64,000 bases of DNA from Gammaproteobacteria bacterium (GTDB lineage Bacteria; Pseudomonadota; Gammaproteobacteria; Steroidobacterales; GCA-2729495): assembly GCA_021773815.1 (NCBI GenBank), contig JAJFJS010000143.1, forward strand, positions 1 to 64,000, given 5' to 3'. A model generated the notes under the pieces. That model saw nothing but the letters and a program-made list of their open reading frames with translations. It searched no databases and had not been told where the DNA came from. How positions within the stretch are numbered: position 1 is the stretch's first letter; each line of letters begins with the position of its first letter. Below, piece after piece: positions 1 to 8,757 of the stretch. The position numbers and the translations under genes are program-made.

Positions 1-39
1 TCCATTACGCACTGGACACAAATCTGATAGGGCGCAGAA

Positions 40-807
40 TTATTCTGTTTCAAGATATTCTTCAAGTTCCGAGTATTCCGGATAAGTGATCAGCACGGCT
101 CGGTGCTTCCCATAAAAAACAAAGAGGCTCCCCGCAGCAACCGCGGAAGCCCCCCCTTCAACGACAGCAGCCCTGAAGTCACCGATACTTCCGGCCCCGC
201 CAACCGCCACCACGGGTATGCTAACTGCACTGGTGACGCTCTTAAGTAATTTAATGTCATAACCTGCCATGACACCATCGCAATCCACCGAATTCAGAAT
301 AATCTCACCCGCACCGGCTTCCTCCGCACGTCTTGCCCATTCAACCGGGTTGATTCCGGATCTTTTTTTAGCATTCCTGCTGACCACTTCGTAACGACCA
401 AATACGCTTTTTTTGACGTCCATCGCCAGAAGAACGCTTTGTCGTCCGACCAGTTTCGAAGCAACCGATATCAGATCGGGATTTTCAACGGCTGCGCTAT
501 TGAGAACAACTTTCTCCACCCCGAGCCTGATCAGTTTTTCGACGTCATCGGCTGTACTGACTCCCCCTCCGTAGCCGAAGGGCATAAACGCCTCGCTGGC
601 TATTTCTTCGATCAGGCCGAAATCCGGAGGTCGCCCCTCTGCAGTAGCTCCAATATCGAGAAAGAGGAGCTCATCAACCTCCTTTTCATTAAAAATCTTT
701 ACTGCATTTATCGGATCCCCGACATACTTGGCGTTGTCGAATTTCACGGTCTTTACCAAGCCGCCATTGCTCAACAACAAGCAAGGAATCACTCGAACCC
801 TAAGCAT
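40..807 (-). CDS. HisF-like cyclase subunit of a surface-polysaccharide locus (WbuZ type)
   Basis: A 255-residue (beta/alpha)8 protein of the HisF family. HisF normally makes imidazole glycerol phosphate from PRFAR and ammonia. Asp130 (AMDVKK) is kept, but the position of catalytic Asp11 is Leu (RVIPCLLLSNG), as I recall for O-antigen-linked paralogues such as WbuZ/HisF2. With the adjacent HisH-like glutaminase it probably supplies ammonia to an amidotransferase that forms an acetamidino group on a sugar; the amidotransferase would lie beyond the left edge. It abuts the HisH-like gene (stop at 808, start at 807) and sits beside a flippase, not in a his operon. The family is clear; the sugar-modifying role is inferred from context. 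Confidence 0.85.
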   Translation of the reverse strand: MLRVRVIPCLLLSNGGLVKTVKFDNAKYVGDPINAVKIFNEKEVDELLFLDIGATAEGRPPDFGLIEEIASEAFMPFGYGGGVSTADDVEKLIRLGVEKVVLNSAAVENPDLISVASKLVGRQSVLLAMDVKKSVFGRYEVVSRNAKKRSGINPVEWARRAEEAGAGEIILNSVDCDGVMAGYDIKLLKSVTSAVSIPVVAVGGAGSIGDFRAAVVEGGASAVAAGSLFVFYGKHRAVLITYPEYSELEEYLETE

Positions 808-1422
808 CTACAACTCCGCGAACGCGGAAAGCAATTTCATACCGAAGCGATGACTCTTCTCGGGATGAAACTGAACCCCGACAATGTTTTCCCTATGAAT
901 CGACGCCGCAAATTCGCCGCCGTAATCCGCGACCGCGAGAACGTCCTCAGCACTGTCACAGACCGCATGATATGAATGCACAAAATAGAATCTCTGTTCG
1001 CCATAGTCAGCGGAAAAATAGGGGCTGGGCCGGACAGCTCGCACCTTATTCCATCCCATATGCGGAACCTTTAACGGGTTTTCACACTCCGGAAATTGAA
1101 ACCGCCTGTTCCAGCCGCTTATCCATCCGAAGCCCTGCTTCTCGCCCTCTTCACTGCCCTGAAGCAACAGCTGCATTCCCAGGCATATCCCGAGAATCGG
1201 TATTCGTCTGTTCAAAGCGGCTTCATTGAGTGCATCTCTCAATCCCAGGCGTTCCAATTTGTTTACCGCGCCGTCAAAGGCGCCAACGCCCGGCAGAATC
1301 AATTTTTCCGATCTGGCGATCTCGTCCGGATTCACGCTGACGATGGATTCCTGACCAATCCTTTTCAGCATATTGACGACCGAACCGATATTCGCCATTC
1401 CATAGTCGATTACGGTGATCAT
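808..1422 (-). CDS. HisH-like glutamine amidotransferase subunit (WbuY type)
   Basis: A 204-residue class I glutaminase. The nucleophile elbow GICLGMQLL puts Cys80 in place, and VQFHPEKS gives His186 and Glu188, so the triad is complete. It would release ammonia from glutamine for the HisF-like partner encoded directly after it. Its start codon overlaps the stop of the flippase gene by 4 bp (ATGA), so the flippase, HisH-like and HisF-like genes are translationally coupled. Because the pair lies in a polysaccharide locus and the partner has lost Asp11, it is more likely a WbuY/HisH2-type accessory than the histidine pathway enzyme, although true HisH cannot be excluded from this sequence alone. 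Confidence 0.87.
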   Translation of the reverse strand: MITVIDYGMANIGSVVNMLKRIGQESIVSVNPDEIARSEKLILPGVGAFDGAVNKLERLGLRDALNEAALNRRIPILGICLGMQLLLQGSEEGEKQGFGWISGWNRRFQFPECENPLKVPHMGWNKVRAVRPSPYFSADYGEQRFYFVHSYHAVCDSAEDVLAVADYGGEFAASIHRENIVGVQFHPEKSHRFGMKLLSAFAEL

Positions 1423-2849
1423 TTTCCGCCCCTGAACGCCGTCAATATTTTACGTCCAAAGGAAAGTCCAAACCACAGGTAATAAACCGCAAGGAGAAAC
1501 ACGAGCAACAGAATCATTACGCCTTCATTTTCGATCAATATTTTCGCACCGAATGCGATTCCGATCCATGTAGCCATTAGAGCGCCCACACGAACGACAA
1601 CCGGCGCAAAAACACTCCAGCGAAAGTTGGCTACCCGGAAAGCTGCGTAAATATAGGACATGTGATAGAGGCAGCTGATCATAATGAGATACGGAATCAC
1701 TGAAAGCGGCTCTGCTCCCAGTGATAACAGGAAAATTATCGTACCGATAGTTGCGCAATCGAAGATCGCCTGAATCGTGAATGATACTCGCTGGCGTTCG
1801 GCGACCTCAAATATGCGTTCCGGCCAGCTCGAAAAAAGAAACAGATATGCGGGTGCGGACAACCATGCTGCATAAAGGCCTGCCGGTCGCCACTCCTCAC
1901 CAAAAACGAAGGCAAAAAGAGCGGGTGAAATGACCGGCAATACGGCAAAAACCGGCGAGAAAACCACTCCGATAATTTTACAGACCTCCGCCGTCAATTT
2001 ACCGAAGGATTCATCGCGAAACGAAATCGTTGATTCTTTGTAGAATACATTGCTTAGAGATGAGGAAAGAAACCCGCAGGGAATGAACACGACGCCACGA
2101 GCCAGCCCATAGAACCCCGCCGCCGCCAGATGTTCCATCGCCGTAAGAGCGATGACGAAAAACTCCCGTCCGACAGTCCCGATCAGGCTGTACGGGAAAT
2201 TGAAGATCGGAAACTGCCTGTATCGTTTGGCGACGAAACCTAATTGATGCCTTGTGCCGGACCGATACCACAGTATCGCCGCAGGCAGTAACACAGCTAA
2301 CGCCATCAACTGGCCGGAAAGTCGAGATACGATTAGGCCGTTCTTAATATCCGTAAAATACCCTAATGCAATTGCTGCGCCGGCAAATATCAGCTGCTGC
2401 AATACGCCGGCCGTCGCAATCGACCGAAATCCGGACTGACGCGTACTGATATATGAAGCAACCTGAAATCCGCCCAAAAGAAATACCATCGGCACGAGTG
2501 CATAGATCCACTCAGTGATGTCTGGCTGATTAAGAAACTCCGCGAGTGGGCGGCCGGCGCTCTCAATCAGCAATGAATAGACGATACAACTACCGATCAG
2601 CAGCATCCCGGCGAGGCCGGCAATTGCACGCGCCACCGCCTCGGAATCCGGCAGAACGATCGCGAGCTCATATCGAAAAGTTGCCAATACCACCATGATG
2701 ATGGCCGTCCCCGTAAAGGCGGCGAAAATCCCATACTCCTGGGGAGAATAGAGGCGTGTCAGAACCGGGGATACGAGGATAGGCACCATCTGGGCAAGGC
2801 CGGTGCCCACCATCATAACGGCAGCATTGCGAAAGAACTTTTTATTCAC
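1419..2849 (-). CDS. Oligosaccharide flippase (Wzx/RfbX-like)
   Basis: A 476-residue polytopic inner-membrane protein with about 12 to 14 predicted hydrophobic helices across its full length, matching the MOP-superfamily polysaccharide transporter family in size and texture. The N-terminus (RNAAVMMVGTGLAQMVPILVSPVLTRLY) and the following YSPQEYGIFAAFTG segment are typical of Wzx-like lipid-linked oligosaccharide translocases. It should move undecaprenyl-linked repeat units to the periplasm. It is coupled to the HisH-like gene by a 4-bp overlap and lies 77 bp downstream of the chain-length gene. Base composition is AT-richer than the later part of the window, as is common for laterally acquired O-antigen genes. 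Confidence 0.85.
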   Translation of the reverse strand: MNKKFFRNAAVMMVGTGLAQMVPILVSPVLTRLYSPQEYGIFAAFTGTAIIMVVLATFRYELAIVLPDSEAVARAIAGLAGMLLIGSCIVYSLLIESAGRPLAEFLNQPDITEWIYALVPMVFLLGGFQVASYISTRQSGFRSIATAGVLQQLIFAGAAIALGYFTDIKNGLIVSRLSGQLMALAVLLPAAILWYRSGTRHQLGFVAKRYRQFPIFNFPYSLIGTVGREFFVIALTAMEHLAAAGFYGLARGVVFIPCGFLSSSLSNVFYKESTISFRDESFGKLTAEVCKIIGVVFSPVFAVLPVISPALFAFVFGEEWRPAGLYAAWLSAPAYLFLFSSWPERIFEVAERQRVSFTIQAIFDCATIGTIIFLLSLGAEPLSVIPYLIMISCLYHMSYIYAAFRVANFRWSVFAPVVVRVGALMATWIGIAFGAKILIENEGVMILLLVFLLAVYYLWFGLSFGRKILTAFRGGK

Positions 2850-2926
2850 CGAGGCACCACAAGATCTGTACGCATCCGGATGCTTATCGGTATCGGGACC
2901 GCATAATCAAATGACTATTCAAAGAA

Positions 2927-3790
2927 TCATTGCAACGGCTCATGCCTGAACCACAGAATCACCGACACGATGATGCCGAATAGAGCGCCCAATACAATTG
3001 CAATAAGAGCTCGCTTTGGGCTTGTGGGATAGTCCGTGTCCGGAACAACCGCAGGATCAATAACCCTGAACGAAAACTCCTTACGCACATTGGCCAATGT
3101 CACCGCCTTGACCTGCTCTTCGATCATTCGATATATGGCCTGACGAATCTCGACGGTCGAATTTTTCTCCAACTCCTGATCGAGATACCGGAGACTTTGC
3201 TCCGCCTCATTAATTGCTCTATTCCGAACCTCCTGATTCGCCCTTGCAATCAATTCATTTGCCCAGGTCGCCGCATCGTCGCCGTCGATCCAGTCGATAG
3301 ACAACGTTATGATCCCGGTATTTCTGTCCAGAGACGTTGAACGAATATCATTATCGAATTTTCGATAGCCATCCTGAATAGTGGGTATCGCTTCTTTGTT
3401 TTTCACCTTCCAGGATTTGGCGTCAGGGTCCCAGTCTTCAGAAAACAAGACCGGCAGCAATTGCTTTTCTTTGATGTAGTCACTAATCAATTTTCGCGAC
3501 TTCAATACCTCAATAGCTTCCTCTTGCGTTGCCCCGCTGCCGACATTTATCCCGGCGATCGCAGCCAGCCCCCCGAGTTGCCCGAGCAAACCGCTCCCTC
3601 CCCCGGCCGCTCCGTCCTGCGATAGCGGCATAGCAACGACGAATGCCCGATAAGTCGGAGTGATCAGGTAGGAGCCGCCATACCCGATTCCAACGCCTAA
3701 GACGCCGGCACAAAGCACGATCCACTTTCCCCGCCAGATAACCTTAAGAAAATCGAGCAACGAAATCACTTCTGTTACTTGCCGATTCAT
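2927..3790 (-). CDS. Wzz/GumC-type polysaccharide chain-length determinant
   Basis: A 287-residue inner-membrane protein with the Wzz layout: a short cytoplasmic N-terminus, a first membrane helix around residues 18-40, a long periplasmic part including a predicted coiled coil around residues 190-240, and a second helix near residues 260-280 preceded by the Pro-rich PDTDYPTSPKRALI segment that marks the family. It would set the modal length of the polymer made with the flippase. There is no tyrosine-kinase domain, so it is a PCP-1/2 type rather than a fused Wzc. The ATG at 3790 has an AAGGA ribosome site 5 nt upstream. A 292-bp gap separates it from the export protein gene. Confidence 0.87.
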   Translation of the reverse strand: MNRQVTEVISLLDFLKVIWRGKWIVLCAGVLGVGIGYGGSYLITPTYRAFVVAMPLSQDGAAGGGSGLLGQLGGLAAIAGINVGSGATQEEAIEVLKSRKLISDYIKEKQLLPVLFSEDWDPDAKSWKVKNKEAIPTIQDGYRKFDNDIRSTSLDRNTGIITLSIDWIDGDDAATWANELIARANQEVRNRAINEAEQSLRYLDQELEKNSTVEIRQAIYRMIEEQVKAVTLANVRKEFSFRVIDPAVVPDTDYPTSPKRALIAIVLGALFGIIVSVILWFRHEPLQ

Positions 3791-4082
3791 AAAAATCCTT
3801 CAGAGAAAGCGCCGGATGGCGACTGCAACGACTTCGCGTTTGATGCTGAAGAAAAACTTGAAGTCGTATTTTCCATCATCCCCACGATTGAATTCTTATC
3901 AAATAGGACGACATTGAACTTTTTAGCCAAGATGAAAGATTTCTTATTGCACACCGTCGCCAGTAGTCATTCGTCGCTTACCGGGCCAATGGATAAATCC
4001 ATGCATGGCGTTTCAAGTGCCTTCCTGAACCGGTGTCGGAAAAACCAAATTCAAAAAAGAACTTGATTCCCGCCACCATTGC
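3791..4082. other. AT-rich intergenic region between the chain-length gene and the SLBB export gene
   Basis: This 292-bp stretch holds no convincing gene; a 95-codon plus-strand frame crossing it has no family resemblance and lacks a ribosome site. It marks a visible drop in GC compared with the export gene beside it. For example, 22 of 60 bases are G or C at 3841-3900, against 45 of 60 at 4981-5040. No clear promoter or terminator was recognised. Confidence 0.5.
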
Positions 4083-6878
4083 CTAGAACGAGTTTACTGC
4101 CGCAACCGAGATCGCCAGGTTATAAAGGATCTGCGTAATACTCGCCCACTGCACGATACTCGGCACGCGATCGGTATCCATCGGTACGACGATCGTATCA
4201 CCGGGGTACATCCGGCCCATGCCGCCCCTGAACCAGCGCGAGGACCTGGACGCGTGAACGGCGCCGTTTGCCCGCACGACATAGATTCGCTTGCCGTCGG
4301 CATTCGACGTCAGGCCACCGCTCAGATCGATATAGGCGTCACGGCCGAGTCCCGGTGCGAAGAGATGCGATGTCGCGTACTGGACCTCGCCGAGCACCAT
4401 GATCTCCTGGGATTTTTGCGGAATATGGAGCTTATCGCCATTGCGCAGCGCCACATCGTAGTCCGCCGTGTCGGTCGCAATGAGCTTGTCGAGTTGTATG
4501 ACCAGACGACCGGTCGGCTGTGTATTACGCAACTGTTCCAATAACGCCTGCCCGACAGACATGGCCTGCTGGGCATTGCCGCTCGGATCCGCGGCCGCAC
4601 GCAACCCCAGGCCCGCCAGATCCGCTTCGAGGCGTCGCTCAAGCACCTTCAACTGATCTGCCTCACGATCACGCAGCGTCTCGCGGGTGAAAACGCTGCC
4701 TGCCGGAAACGCGTGATCCGTCAGGCCGCCTGCTCGTTCAAGTACCGAGCGCAGCGTTTCGCCGCGCCGAACCGGGTAGACGCCCGGAAACCGGACCTCA
4801 CCGACCAATTCGATCTCATTCTGTTTCTCCCAGGCCGGGATCTCCTTGATGCTGAGATAGTCGTAGGGGCTCAGCAACAGATCCGCCGAGGTGTCGCCGA
4901 CGAGGATGGCTTCGAGGTCGATTGGGATTAACCGCGTTTCACGCTCGCCGCTCGCGTCGACAATATAGCGCGTCAGTTCCGCGCCGGCGGCAAACGCGCT
5001 GGAACCGAGCCCGCCACCGGCCCTGAGCAGGTCACTGACCCGCATGTCCGCCTCCAGGGGATAACTGCCCGGCGAACGAACCTCGCCGGAGATTCCAACC
5101 ATCTGAAACGGCTGGCCGCGCGTCGCCTGCGCCTGGAATTCCTCGAGGATCGCTGACACGGTCGCCGCACGCACGACGCCGAGCTCGAAGACGATGACCC
5201 GATCACGAACATGCAGCTGCACATTGGCCGGAGATGCCGGATCGGCGAGTGCTGCGCCAAGGTCTGTCGACAAGACCGTGGCCTGCCGGTCAGCGCCCTG
5301 CTCGCGGCGAATCAAGACGTAACCGAGATCCGCCTTGGGTTTGAGCATGCGCTCATTCGATATGAGGTCCGTGATCCGCATACCGGGAGTCCACTCGTAT
5401 TGCCCCGCCCGCGTCGTGTGGCCGGTCAGAGACACCGCATCATCGACTTCTTCGAGCACCGTCAGCACCGAAAGCAGATCGCCCGAACGCAGCACCTTCG
5501 CCAGATCGGCCTCGCGCTCGACGTCCAGGGTTTCGATGCTGCGCGACCCGCGCCGACTGACGCGCCCGAGTTGCACGGTCGTGGCGTCGGCCGTGGGCAG
5601 CAACCCGCCGGCAAGGGCAATCAGTTCACCTACCGTGGACTCCGTCCGGAGCTCATAGATGGCCGGCCGCCGAATATCGCCGTCGATGCCTACCATCGTC
5701 TGCGCCGGCGGCACAAATACGACATCGTTGGCACGCAACTGCATATCGTGTCGCGTATCGCCCTGCAACAGCAACGCGTACAGATCGAGCGTGCTCACCG
5801 TTTTACCGTCACGGCGCAGTTGTACCTGACGGAGAGAGCCGATCTGCGATATGCCGCCGGCCATAAACAGCGCATTGGTCATACGAGCAAGGCCACTGAC
5901 GGTATAGCCACCCGGTGTCTTGACGTCGCCGACGACAAACACCCGGATCGAGCGCAGGCGCCCCATGCTGACCGAGGCCTCGGTGCCGATCAGTTCCTTG
6001 CCGACCCAGCGTCCGATCTCATCGCTGAGCTCGCCGAACGTCAGCCCGGCAGCGGGCCGCGGGCCCAGGCGAGGAAAGCCGATCGTACCGTCGCGCTGCA
6101 CGACGAGCGTCAGTGTCTCGTTCTCATTACCGTACAGTTGAACGCGGATCGAATCACCGGGGCCGATTACGTAATCGCTCGGCACCGGCAGGTTTGCCGA
6201 CGATCGGGCGTCGAATGCGCTGCGTCCCGCCCCGACGCTTTTGCCGCGTACGCTTTTGGCCGGCGCCTCGCCGAACAGCGTATATCCGAATGGCTCCAGC
6301 GCTGCGGTCCCGAACGGCGTCAACGGCAGGATCGTGACATCGATATCGAGCGCGGCCAACAGCGCTTCGGAGCCGAGACGAATCGCCACTTCGTCCGCCT
6401 TCAGGCCGGCCAGAGGAATCGATGCAATACCAGGTAACTCGAGGACGCCCCGTTGGTCGAGCTTATAGACCCGGCTGCCGATCATCCGCGACCGATTGAC
6501 GTCCGCCATGAACGACCGCGCATCCGCTGGTTCCGCATCGAGTTTCAGCGTGGCCGTGACGACGATCGTGTCATCGCCTTCGATTCGCAGAATGTCGATG
6601 CCGTCCGCCGCTGCGTCCGCCATGGCGCCGAGGTCGAAGGCCGGCAAATTGAAGGGCGCGCCTTCGTCGCTCTCCGAATCATCTTCGATCCCGGCCTCCA
6701 TGTCTCCGCCACCGCTGCCCTGGAGCACGCGCAGCGCCTGTGCACGCTGCTCGGGCGTCAGGTTCTGGTACGCGCGCATCATCTCGGGAGTCACAGCGAC
6801 CTGGGCGGATACCGCGGCACACTGGAAAAATGCCGCCAGCAACAGGATCAGTGAAAGAAAATGATTTGTTCGCCGCAT
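4083..6878 (-). CDS. Large SLBB-domain polysaccharide export protein (Wza-like)
   Basis: A 931-residue secreted protein. Residues 1-25 form a signal peptide (hydrophobic LSLILLLAAFFQCAAVSA). No lipobox follows directly, so the lipoprotein status of Wza is not obvious. After an acidic linker comes the Poly_export domain with the diagnostic SDYVIGPGDSIRVQLYGNE near residue 235. Several SLBB repeats follow, each starting with a G-[ED]-[VI]-x-x-PG-x-Y pattern (VVGDVKTPGGYTVSG, ISGEVRSPGSYPLE, LVGEVRFPGVYPVR and others). It should form the outer-membrane exit channel for the polysaccharide. It is more than twice the size of E. coli Wza (379 residues), through extra SLBB units. The C-terminal helix (ASITQILYNLAISVAAV) could cross the outer membrane. 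Confidence 0.9.
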   Translation of the reverse strand: MRRTNHFLSLILLLAAFFQCAAVSAQVAVTPEMMRAYQNLTPEQRAQALRVLQGSGGGDMEAGIEDDSESDEGAPFNLPAFDLGAMADAAADGIDILRIEGDDTIVVTATLKLDAEPADARSFMADVNRSRMIGSRVYKLDQRGVLELPGIASIPLAGLKADEVAIRLGSEALLAALDIDVTILPLTPFGTAALEPFGYTLFGEAPAKSVRGKSVGAGRSAFDARSSANLPVPSDYVIGPGDSIRVQLYGNENETLTLVVQRDGTIGFPRLGPRPAAGLTFGELSDEIGRWVGKELIGTEASVSMGRLRSIRVFVVGDVKTPGGYTVSGLARMTNALFMAGGISQIGSLRQVQLRRDGKTVSTLDLYALLLQGDTRHDMQLRANDVVFVPPAQTMVGIDGDIRRPAIYELRTESTVGELIALAGGLLPTADATTVQLGRVSRRGSRSIETLDVEREADLAKVLRSGDLLSVLTVLEEVDDAVSLTGHTTRAGQYEWTPGMRITDLISNERMLKPKADLGYVLIRREQGADRQATVLSTDLGAALADPASPANVQLHVRDRVIVFELGVVRAATVSAILEEFQAQATRGQPFQMVGISGEVRSPGSYPLEADMRVSDLLRAGGGLGSSAFAAGAELTRYIVDASGERETRLIPIDLEAILVGDTSADLLLSPYDYLSIKEIPAWEKQNEIELVGEVRFPGVYPVRRGETLRSVLERAGGLTDHAFPAGSVFTRETLRDREADQLKVLERRLEADLAGLGLRAAADPSGNAQQAMSVGQALLEQLRNTQPTGRLVIQLDKLIATDTADYDVALRNGDKLHIPQKSQEIMVLGEVQYATSHLFAPGLGRDAYIDLSGGLTSNADGKRIYVVRANGAVHASRSSRWFRGGMGRMYPGDTIVVPMDTDRVPSIVQWASITQILYNLAISVAAVNSF

Positions 6879-7041
6879 GAATGGGGTGATTTGCTGTTTC
6901 TAGCCGCCAATATCGATCGAGCCGGGCACCGGACAGCAGGCCCGCGATCCGGCGATCGCCTGCCCTCCGTCAACCAGCCGGAATGGTACGGTCCGCCCCG
7001 CCGGACCGCAACCTTTTGACACCGCCCCGAAAATTAACGGC

Positions 7042-8712
7042 TCAGGCGCGACCGGCCGATGCACGGCGTATCGCACCGGCGATTGGGGGTAACGCCGGAT
7101 TATCATCCGATGTCGTCAATCCGGCGTGCATGACACCGGCCATCGTCTTGCCCAGCTCGACGCCCCATTGATCGAACGGATTGATGCCCCAGATGACGCT
7201 CTGAACGAAGACCTTGTGCTCATACAGAGCAATCAGGGCGCCCAGGCTATCGGGCGTGAGCCCCTCCAGCAATAAAATGCTGCTCGGCCGGTTGCCCGGG
7301 TGCGTCTTGTGCGCCGCGAGGCGCTCGACCTCCGCGGGTGAATGACCGGCCGAACTCAGCGCGGCCCGCGCCTGTTCGATCGAGTAACCGCGCGCAAAAG
7401 CCTCGGCCTGGGCCAGCATATTGGCCAGTCCGGCCAGGTGCTGGTCGCATGCCGGACCCGACGCGCTGATCGGCGCCACGAAATCCATGCTCACCCGCGC
7501 GGTTCCCTGGTGCAGTAACTGGAAAAACGAATGCTGCGCATTCGAGCCCGGCTCACCCCAGATCACGGTCCCGGTCGGGTAACCGACCGACGTGCCGTCG
7601 CGCGTCACCGACTTGCCGTTGCTCTCCATCTCGAGTTGCTGCAAAAAACCCGGCAGGCGATGCAGCCGCTCGTCGTAGGGCAGGACGGCATGACTCGTGC
7701 AACCGAGAAAGTTCTGATTCCAGACGCCGAGCAGCCCGAGCAGCGCCGGAAGATTATCCGCGCAAGGCGCCGACCGGAAGTGCTCATCCATCGTCGCGGC
7801 GCCGGCCAGCAGCGCCGTGAATTGTTCGCGCCCGATTGCGATCGCGACGGCGAGGCCAACCGCAGACCACAGCGAGTAACGGCCGCCGACCCAATCCCAG
7901 ATCCGGAACCGCAGCTGCGGGTCGATACCGAAGCGATCCATCGCCTCGGCATTGACCGAAACGGCGGCAAAATGCCGACCGATGGCCGCACTTGAACAAC
8001 GCTCGACAAACCAGCGCCGGGCCGCGTCCGCATTGAGTTGCGTCTCCAGCGTGGAGAAGCTCTTCGAACAGATGATGAACAGTGTCGTCTCGGGATCGAG
8101 CCGTTCGAGCAGATCCGACAGCCGGCTGCCGTCGATGTTCGACACGTAATGCGTGCATGGCCCGTCGCCGCGGAAGCGGGCCAGCGCCGCATCGACCATG
8201 ACCAGACCGAGGTCCGAGCCGCCGATGCCGATGTTGACGACATCGGTGATGCGCTGGCCGCCGTGGCCACGATGATCACCGCCGCGCACCGCCTCGGCGA
8301 AGGCCAGCACGCGCGACAATTCCGCGCGCACGGCGGGCATCAGGTCCTGACCGTCGACCATCAGCGGCTCGTCGGACTGGCGCCGCAGCGCCATGTGCAG
8401 CGCCGGCCGCTGCTCGGTATTGTTGACGGGAGCACCGGCGAACAGGTGCCCGATCCAGTCATCGAGATGACGTTCGGCGGCCAGTTCGACCAGCGCGGCC
8501 AGCGTTTCCCCGGTCATGCGCTGACGCGAGAAATCGAGCGTCAGCCCGGCGCAGCGCCTGCTGACGGCGGCGAAACGACCCGGGGCATCGAGCAGGTCGC
8601 CCAGCCGCATCGCGTCGGCCTCCCCGGCCTGACGGGACAGGACCTGCCATGCGCCGCATTCCGGCAGCCCTGCGGATGCATCGATCAACTGATTCAGTGA
8701 CTTGGGAGACAT
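7042..8712 (-). CDS. pgi: Glucose-6-phosphate isomerase
   Basis: A 556-residue cytosolic enzyme interconverting glucose-6-phosphate and fructose-6-phosphate. The phosphosugar-binding signatures are present: NIGIGGSDLG near residue 160, the VGGRYSLWSAVGL loop near 280 and the C-terminal GINPFDQWGVELGK motif with its catalytic Lys. Length matches the usual 545-560 residues. It lies between the export protein gene and the nucleotide-sugar genes on the same strand, so it can supply fructose-6-phosphate for UDP-HexNAc or glucose-6-phosphate for UDP-glucose synthesis, as pgi does in several O-antigen and capsule loci. It is followed by a 163-bp spacer without an obvious gene. Confidence 0.97.
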   Translation of the reverse strand: MSPKSLNQLIDASAGLPECGAWQVLSRQAGEADAMRLGDLLDAPGRFAAVSRRCAGLTLDFSRQRMTGETLAALVELAAERHLDDWIGHLFAGAPVNNTEQRPALHMALRRQSDEPLMVDGQDLMPAVRAELSRVLAFAEAVRGGDHRGHGGQRITDVVNIGIGGSDLGLVMVDAALARFRGDGPCTHYVSNIDGSRLSDLLERLDPETTLFIICSKSFSTLETQLNADAARRWFVERCSSAAIGRHFAAVSVNAEAMDRFGIDPQLRFRIWDWVGGRYSLWSAVGLAVAIAIGREQFTALLAGAATMDEHFRSAPCADNLPALLGLLGVWNQNFLGCTSHAVLPYDERLHRLPGFLQQLEMESNGKSVTRDGTSVGYPTGTVIWGEPGSNAQHSFFQLLHQGTARVSMDFVAPISASGPACDQHLAGLANMLAQAEAFARGYSIEQARAALSSAGHSPAEVERLAAHKTHPGNRPSSILLLEGLTPDSLGALIALYEHKVFVQSVIWGINPFDQWGVELGKTMAGVMHAGLTTSDDNPALPPIAGAIRRASAGRA

Positions 8713-8757
8713 TCCGTGGCGGTGCGTACCCGGGCGTGCAACAGGCGTTCGAACACT

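Noticed and set aside
3779-4066. A 95-codon plus-strand frame in the gap before the SLBB gene
   Set aside because: No family resemblance, no ribosome site, and it starts inside the chain-length gene on the opposite strand.
5211-6437. A 408-codon open frame on the plus strand
   Set aside because: It lies wholly antisense to the SLBB export gene, is rich in Arg/Pro/Ala as expected of a GC-rich shadow frame, and has no recognisable domain.
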